A stretch of DNA of 8,605 bases from Bacillota bacterium. Its GTDB lineage: Bacteria > Bacillota > Clostridia > Oscillospirales > Acutalibacteraceae. Within the stretch, counting starts at the first letter, position 1, and the number at the start of each line of letters is the position of its first letter. Position numbers and translations under genes: made by a program. Shown here in pieces: positions 4,813 through 8,605 of this stretch. The notes below the pieces were generated by a model. That model saw nothing but the letters and a program-made list of their open reading frames with translations. It was not told the origin of the DNA and did no database searches. Location of the stretch: contig JAEWRF010000153.1 of NCBI GenBank assembly GCA_023460155.1, forward strand, positions 1 to 8,605. Direction: 5' to 3'.

Positions 4813-7050
4813 TCACTGCGGCAGCCGGGCCGCCAGTTCGTTCAGATCCGGCTCCGTGTGCGTCAGAGACCGGAATTCGACGATATCCGGGTCACTCGGC
4901 ATCAGCCGGGCAAGCTGCATGGTGAACTGCCCTGCTTCCTCCAGCCTTCCCTGCGCAATCAGCGCGCGGATATTTTTCTTGACCTGACCCGCCAGCGACC
5001 GAAACTCCTCCGCCTTTGCCCGCTCTTGCCGGTCGTTCCGTTCAAACCGCTCGAGCAGGATGGAAACCTGCCGCTCCATCACCGGGTAGCTGTGCAGAGC
5101 AAACCGCAGGTTGGCAAGATAGGAAACGCCGTCCCCCCGGTTTCGCGCGGAAAGCGCGCAGCCCATAAAATAACCGAACCGGTGCGCGCGGGGCAATACG
5201 GAGATCCGCTCCGGTGAAAGGAGCTCCGGGCGGTAAAGCCTCCGCACATACCGTGAAAAATCTCCGGCATATGTTTCAAACAGCTTTATATTATCGTCTT
5301 CGGGTTCTTCCGCGGATTGGCGGAGGATGATGCTTTCCCGGATGCAGACGGCCCAGAAAAGCGCTCCAAGATCCTCCGTGGAAACGGAAGCCAGATAATC
5401 CGCCGCGACGTTTTCAAAATCGTCGTGATGCTTCCACATTTCACTTACAAAAAACCTGACATCCTCCGGCTCAATGTTCCGGTAAAACGCCGTCAGGCTG
5501 ATCTTTTCACGCATCCCGAAAAAGACGGCGTCGGAAAAAGCCGGGCTCCATTCCCCATTCCATCGGCCGAACCAGTCCAACTCCTGCCTTGCCTCTTCCC
5601 GATCCTCCCTCGCTTCGAAAGTTCTCAGGCGGCAAAGCCTGATATAGGCGTCTCCGTCGTCCGAAAGCGCGGCGAGGGCTGATGACGCCGCCTCCCGGTT
5701 TTTCTCCGGCTCATTTAAAAGGGAAGCTTCCAGCAAACCGACAAGCGTCTTCCAATACACTCTGCCCTGCACAGAAAGGGCGGAGGCGTAAAACATGGAA
5801 AGCTGTTTCCAGTCGCCTGTCCGGGAACAGTAATCACAAACCAGACCGGGAAGGAATTGAAACGACTCCTTCTCCGAAAACGGCATCTTCTTCAGTGTTT
5901 CTTGTACGGGAAGATAACGTTCCAACTTCAGCTGCGCCTGCATGATTCGCCGGAGAACCTGCTCCCGGTTCAGCGGCATGATATATTTAAAGTCCAGAGC
6001 AAGCTCCTGATCCGGGTCCAGCTCCCCCGCCGCCCGGATGTCCCAGACGCGGAGATACGCCTCCCCGCAGGAAACGGAGCGTTCATAGTCTTTCAGCTTC
6101 AGCGCAGCCGCCTGCGCTATGTAATCATAATCCAGCCAGTAAATATTTATTTCCGGAGCCTCCCGGGTAATCTCGTCCACACGCCGAAGCAATTCGTCAA
6201 ATTTGCCTTCCTGATACAACGCCGTAAAAAGGCTATGGCAAAGCATCAGCCTTAGCTTTATGTCAGGATGCTGCTGCTCTACGCTCAGCCCCAGCTCCGC
6301 ATACTTCTGAACCAGTGCCGGTTCTTCGGTCAAAAAATACTGCTGGGAAAGGTGATAATACATTTTGAGATCTTGGGGATCTTTTTCGAGTGCCTTGTTC
6401 AGGAGCTTGACATTTCGGTTGTGTTTTGCCAAACGCTCCGTTTCGTTCCGATAGACATATCCGTAATGATGCGCATAATCGTGAATAACCCTTGTGGGCA
6501 GCATGCGCACAAAATCCTCATGGATAATATGGTCAAATCGGAATCCGAGGTGCATTCTGGAAAGACGAAGAGCGTTGAAATCCATATAATCCTGCCCGGT
6601 GTGGTTGGCGTAATTTCGGATGATGTACGTTGCCGAGCCGTACCGGTCGCATTCCCCGCTCGTAAAAAAAGCGATCAGCTCATCCGTATTTTCAAACCAC
6701 TCGTCACCGTCAAGGAATAAAAACCACTCCCCGTGCGCGGCTTCCACGCCGGTATTGCGGGCGGCAGCGAAATCGTCGCACCATTTGAAAAAAAGGATGC
6801 GGTCCGTGTATTCTCGGGCAATCTCCACCGTGCGGTCCGTGCTGCCGGTGTCGGTGATGATCAGCTCGCTTTCCACCGCGTCCCGCAGCGGCTGCAGCGA
6901 GCTCAGGCATCGGTCCAGAGTCTTTTCCTCGTCTTTGACAATCAGGGCGATCGTAAGCCGAATGGGGTGGCCGTGGTACGGGCCGGTTCCTGCAATACGG
7001 GCTGTTTTTCCACTCGAAACGCTCAGCGGCGGTTGTTTGCGCGCTTTCAT
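4813..7050 (-). CDS. Family 2 glycosyltransferase with long TPR-like C-terminal region (candidate flagellin glycosyltransferase)
   Basis: A cytoplasmic enzyme expected to transfer a sugar from a nucleotide-sugar donor. Residues ~31-200 form a GT-A domain: RLTIALIVKDEEKTLDRCL (31-49), ITDTGSTDRTVEIAREY (65-81), DDFAAARNTG (92-101), then FLDGDEW (112-118), whose DGD is the metal- and nucleotide-binding DxD motif, and IIHEDF (175-180). From ~200 to the end the protein is alpha-helical with TPR-like helices (KALEKDPQDLKMYYHLSQQY near 219-238). The last ~100 residues carry a motif rich in Arg, Glu and Leu seen in clostridial proteins of this kind (SLAGQVKKNIRALIAQGRLE). The first 30 residues are a basic extension. 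The ATG has GGAGGA (7061-7066, minus strand) at a 10-nt spacer. An apparent sigma-D promoter and the convergent flagellin gene suggest a role in flagellin glycosylation; the acceptor is inference. Confidence 0.88.
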   Translation of the reverse strand: MKARKQPPLSVSSGKTARIAGTGPYHGHPIRLTIALIVKDEEKTLDRCLSSLQPLRDAVESELIITDTGSTDRTVEIAREYTDRILFFKWCDDFAAARNTGVEAAHGEWFLFLDGDEWFENTDELIAFFTSGECDRYGSATYIIRNYANHTGQDYMDFNALRLSRMHLGFRFDHIIHEDFVRMLPTRVIHDYAHHYGYVYRNETERLAKHNRNVKLLNKALEKDPQDLKMYYHLSQQYFLTEEPALVQKYAELGLSVEQQHPDIKLRLMLCHSLFTALYQEGKFDELLRRVDEITREAPEINIYWLDYDYIAQAAALKLKDYERSVSCGEAYLRVWDIRAAGELDPDQELALDFKYIMPLNREQVLRRIMQAQLKLERYLPVQETLKKMPFSEKESFQFLPGLVCDYCSRTGDWKQLSMFYASALSVQGRVYWKTLVGLLEASLLNEPEKNREAASSALAALSDDGDAYIRLCRLRTFEAREDREEARQELDWFGRWNGEWSPAFSDAVFFGMREKISLTAFYRNIEPEDVRFFVSEMWKHHDDFENVAADYLASVSTEDLGALFWAVCIRESIILRQSAEEPEDDNIKLFETYAGDFSRYVRRLYRPELLSPERISVLPRAHRFGYFMGCALSARNRGDGVSYLANLRFALHSYPVMERQVSILLERFERNDRQERAKAEEFRSLAGQVKKNIRALIAQGRLEEAGQFTMQLARLMPSDPDIVEFRSLTHTEPDLNELAARLPQ

Positions 7051-7110
7051 CTATGTCATATCCTCCGATCTGTTCCAACCATGTTTTGCGACTTGTCTCT
7101 ATTCTATAAT

Positions 7111-7137
7111 ATATCGGCATCTTTTGGCAAACTCTTA
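7111..7137 (-). promoter_or_regulatory. Sigma-D (sigma-28) promoter of the large glycosyltransferase gene
   Basis: Read on the minus strand: TAAG (7137-7134), a 15-nt spacer, then GCCGATAT (7118-7111). The -10 box is an exact match to the sigma-D consensus, the -35 matches in three of four bases, and the spacing is exact. Transcription would begin near 7104, about 53 nt before the ATG. An A+T-rich stretch right after the -10 could also serve a weak sigma-A promoter. This places the glycosyltransferase with the late flagellar genes. Confidence 0.8.
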
Positions 7138-7145
7138 TGATCTCT

Positions 7146-7176
7146 TTCACAAATGAGGTGCAAAATGTGTTAGAAT
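7146..7176 (+). promoter_or_regulatory. Possible sigma-A promoter of the second glycosyltransferase gene
   Basis: TGTTAGAAT (7168-7176) reads as an extended -10 box (TGn followed by TAGAAT). TTCACA (7146-7151) is a candidate -35, but the 19-nt spacer is long. No sigma-D-like box was found on this strand, so the two divergent glycosyltransferase genes may be controlled differently. Confidence 0.45.
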
Positions 7177-7202
7177 AAAACGGAAAACAGGGACAACGGA
7201 GT

Positions 7203-7219
7203 GCCGGACAGATTCCGGC
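7203..7219 (+). other. Short hairpin in the leader of the second glycosyltransferase gene
   Basis: GCCGGA (7203-7208), loop CAGAT, TCCGGC (7214-7219): a perfect 6-bp stem about 14 bp before the ribosome binding site. No T-run follows. Function unknown. Confidence 0.35.
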
Positions 7220-7248
7220 CCTGAAAAAACCGGGAAGGGGAAAACTCC

Positions 7249-8274
7249 ATGATTACCATAAGCGTCTGCATGATCGTAAAAAACGAAGAGGCCGTTTTGG
7301 CCCGCTGTCTAGACTGCCTGAAAGGCCTCGCGGAGGAAATCATTATTGTCGATACCGGCTCCTCCGACCGAACTTTGGAGATCGCCCGGCAATACACGCC
7401 GAAGGTCTACGTTTTCCCCTGGCATGAAGATTTCTCCGAAGCCCGGAATTTTGCTTTCTCCAAGGCGACCGGGGACTATATTTACTCCGCTGACGCAGAC
7501 GAGGTGATCGATGCGGAAAACCGGGCCGCATTTCTGGCTCTGAAGAAAAGCATCGCCCCGGAAGCCGAGGTGGTGCAATTCCGGTACGCGAACCAGCTCC
7601 GGTTCAACACTACCTGCAACTTCGATACGGAGTACCGGCCCAAGCTGTTTAAGCGGATCCGCACCTTTCATTGGGTGGAACCGATTCACGAAATGGTCGA
7701 CCTGAAGGTTCATGTTCTGGAAAGCAGCGTCGTAATTATTCACGCGCCTGAAAGTCAGCACTCTCCCCGCGATTTCTCCATTTTCCGTAGGGCTGCAGGA
7801 CAGGGCGGCCTGAATTCCCGTCTTCACCGGATGTACGGGAAGGAGCTGTTCATCGCCGGGGCGGACTCCGATTTTCTGGATGCCTACTCCTATTTTGAAA
7901 GCACGCTGCACGACGAAGCCAGAAGTCTGGACGACATCCGCGTCTCGCAGTGCGTCGTCGCAAGGTGCGCCTGCCTGAAAAAAGAAAGTACGGTTCTCTT
8001 TAAGGCCGCCCTGAAAAACGTAATCGGCGGTAAGCCGAGTGCCGAGGTCTGCTGCGAGCTGGGCGCCTTCTTTCAGGAGAACGGGGATGATGAGGAAGCC
8101 GCCACCTGGTATTATACCGCCGCTTTCGGTGCGGAAAGCGAATGTGACATCCGGTGCTCCGGGAACCTCCCCCTCCTGCGGCTCTCCGAGTGCTGCCGGG
8201 CGCTCGGGATGTCCGACGACGCGGAAAAATACCGGGCAGAGGCGGAAAACTGGGTCCCGCCAAAAGGCGATTGA
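7249..8274 (+). CDS. Family 2 glycosyltransferase with short TPR-like tail
   Basis: A second GT-A fold enzyme, 341 residues. Landmarks in order: ITISVCMIVKNEEAVLARCL (2-21), IIIVDTGSSDRTLEIARQY (31-49), WHEDFSEARNFAF (58-70), GDYIYSADADEV (75-86, where DAD is the DxD motif), KLFKRIRTFHW (132-142) and PIHEMV (145-150). The final ~110 residues are helical with TPR-like features (SAEVCCELGAFFQENGDDEE followed by AATWYYTAA, then ~25 residues on LRLSECCRALGMSDDAEKY). The architecture, GT2 plus TPR-like tail, is shared with protein glycosyltransferases such as SunS, but the acceptor here cannot be read. The ATG has AAGGGG (7235-7240) at an 8-nt spacer. The gene is divergent from the larger glycosyltransferase; the two N-terminal domains are alike in motifs but not close copies. 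Cell-surface polysaccharide synthesis is an alternative role. Confidence 0.87.
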   Translation: MITISVCMIVKNEEAVLARCLDCLKGLAEEIIIVDTGSSDRTLEIARQYTPKVYVFPWHEDFSEARNFAFSKATGDYIYSADADEVIDAENRAAFLALKKSIAPEAEVVQFRYANQLRFNTTCNFDTEYRPKLFKRIRTFHWVEPIHEMVDLKVHVLESSVVIIHAPESQHSPRDFSIFRRAAGQGGLNSRLHRMYGKELFIAGADSDFLDAYSYFESTLHDEARSLDDIRVSQCVVARCACLKKESTVLFKAALKNVIGGKPSAEVCCELGAFFQENGDDEEAATWYYTAAFGAESECDIRCSGNLPLLRLSECCRALGMSDDAEKYRAEAENWVPPKGD

Positions 8275-8340
8275 TTTTCCCTAACAGTCCGCCCCGGCTG
8301 AAATATAGGTTACAGACTAAAATAAAAACAGGAATTGTTA

Positions 8341-8369
8341 TTGACATTTGGAAAATCCTGTGTTATATT
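8341..8369 (+). promoter_or_regulatory. Sigma-A promoter of eno
   Basis: TTGACA (8341-8346), a 17-nt spacer, then TATATT (8364-8369), with TG at 8361-8362 forming an extended -10. This is the best housekeeping promoter in the window and suits the high expression of a glycolytic gene. It leaves a leader of about 110 nt. Confidence 0.87.
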
Positions 8370-8412
8370 GATGATGCAGTAAGCTTTAGCTAACCAATGA
8401 TCCTTCTCCGTC

Positions 8413-8450
8413 ACCGGTTTTTTAGGGTTTCAGGAATGGAACTCTCCGGT
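8413..8450 (+). promoter_or_regulatory. Bulged hairpin with a GGA loop in the eno leader
   Basis: ACCGG (8413-8417) pairs with CCGGT (8446-8450). After a one-sided bulge of six T, AGGGTTTC (8424-8431) pairs with GGAACTCT (8438-8445), eight pairs including two G-U. The loop is AGGAAT, containing GGA. It lies about 24 nt before the eno ribosome binding site. It is too structured to ignore but matches no riboswitch class I know; CsrA binding is a guess. Confidence 0.4.
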
Positions 8451-8487
8451 TTCGGGAATGATGATCGAAGAAAAAGGAGGGATTTCA

Positions 8488-8605
8488 TTGAAGGATTTCA
8501 GAATTTGCAAAGCGGAGGGAATGGAAATCATCGATTCCCGGGGAAACCCAACCGTAGAGGCAACTGTAACGCTTGAAAACGGAGTAACCGGTCAGGGTGC
8601 GGTGC
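8488..8605 (+). CDS. eno: Enolase (phosphopyruvate hydratase), N-terminal part
   Basis: Enolase converts 2-phosphoglycerate to phosphoenolpyruvate in glycolysis, in the cytoplasm. Only the first 39 codons are in the window. The TTG start follows AAGGAGG (8474-8480) at a 7-nt spacer and gives MKDFRICKAEGMEIIDSRGN, then PTVEATVTL; the DSRGNPTVE block is the N-terminal signature of enolases. Two in-frame ATG codons further upstream (8458 and 8461) would add ten or nine residues but lie before the strong ribosome binding site and have no good one of their own. The gene has its own sigma-A promoter and is probably unrelated in function to the flagellar genes. Confidence 0.95.
   Translation, partial: MKDFRICKAEGMEIIDSRGNPTVEATVTLENGVTGQGAV

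Noticed and set aside
7051..7059. Two-codon frame ATG-ACA-TAG just before the large glycosyltransferase start
   Set aside because: It begins only 1 nt after the Shine-Dalgarno sequence, too close for normal initiation; the ATG at 7050 has usable spacing.
6620..7156. Plus-strand open frame of 178 codons, and further ones of 119-150 codons, inside the large glycosyltransferase gene
   Set aside because: They are shadows of the minus-strand gene; the motifs (DGD, DTGSTDRT) are in the minus-strand frame.
1..8605. CRISPR array, insertion sequence, tRNA, rRNA, toxin-antitoxin pair or phage genes
   Set aside because: I looked for regularly spaced repeats, transposase motifs, terminal inverted repeats and cloverleaf-like segments and saw none.

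Overview
This window looks like a chromosomal flagellar late-gene cluster from a motile, low-G+C-lineage (Firmicutes) bacterium with rather GC-rich codons, most likely a Clostridia member of the Oscillospiraceae type. The lineage rests on three things: the gene order flgK-flgL-x-fliW-csrA-flagellin, which is the order seen in Bacillus and many Clostridia; strong AGGAGG-type ribosome binding sites; and sigma-D/sigma-28 promoters. The exact genus cannot be read from the sequence. No mobile element, CRISPR array, tRNA or rRNA was seen.

Layout. Positions 1-3342 are a co-directional block: the 3' part of flgK (hook-filament junction protein 1), an unusually long flgL (junction protein 3, 549 aa, with a duplicated ~60-residue module in an insert), an unrecognised 84-aa gene overlapping flgL by 4 bp, then fliW and csrA. 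Positions 3343-3556 are a long untranslated leader behind a good sigma-D promoter. It carries an 8-bp hairpin with a GGA loop and a second GGA in the Shine-Dalgarno sequence 49 nt further on, the layout expected for CsrA repression of flagellin translation. The flagellin gene (3557-4711) ends at a strong hairpin terminator that should work in both directions.

Positions 4813-7050 (minus strand) encode a 745-aa family 2 glycosyltransferase with a long alpha-helical, TPR-like tail. It runs convergently towards flagellin, and its upstream region contains an exact sigma-D -10 box (GCCGATAT) with a near-consensus -35. Divergently, 7249-8274 encode a second, shorter family 2 glycosyltransferase with a TPR-like tail. 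The window ends in the first 39 codons of enolase (eno, from 8488), which has its own strong sigma-A promoter and a structured leader. The stretch 8275-8340, between the second glycosyltransferase and the eno promoter, shows no gene and no convincing terminator.

How it fits together. FlgK and FlgL build the junction on which flagellin polymerises. FliW, CsrA and the flagellin leader form the known homeostatic switch: FliW binds flagellin or CsrA, and free CsrA blocks flagellin translation. The sigma-D promoter on the large glycosyltransferase gene puts it under the same timing as flagellin. Together with a flagellin central region that is about one third Ser/Thr, this suggests a flagellin glycosylation module. 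That link is inference. The least explained parts are the 84-aa gene, the duplicated module in FlgL, a hairpin that encloses the fliW ribosome binding site, and the GGA-loop hairpin in the eno leader.
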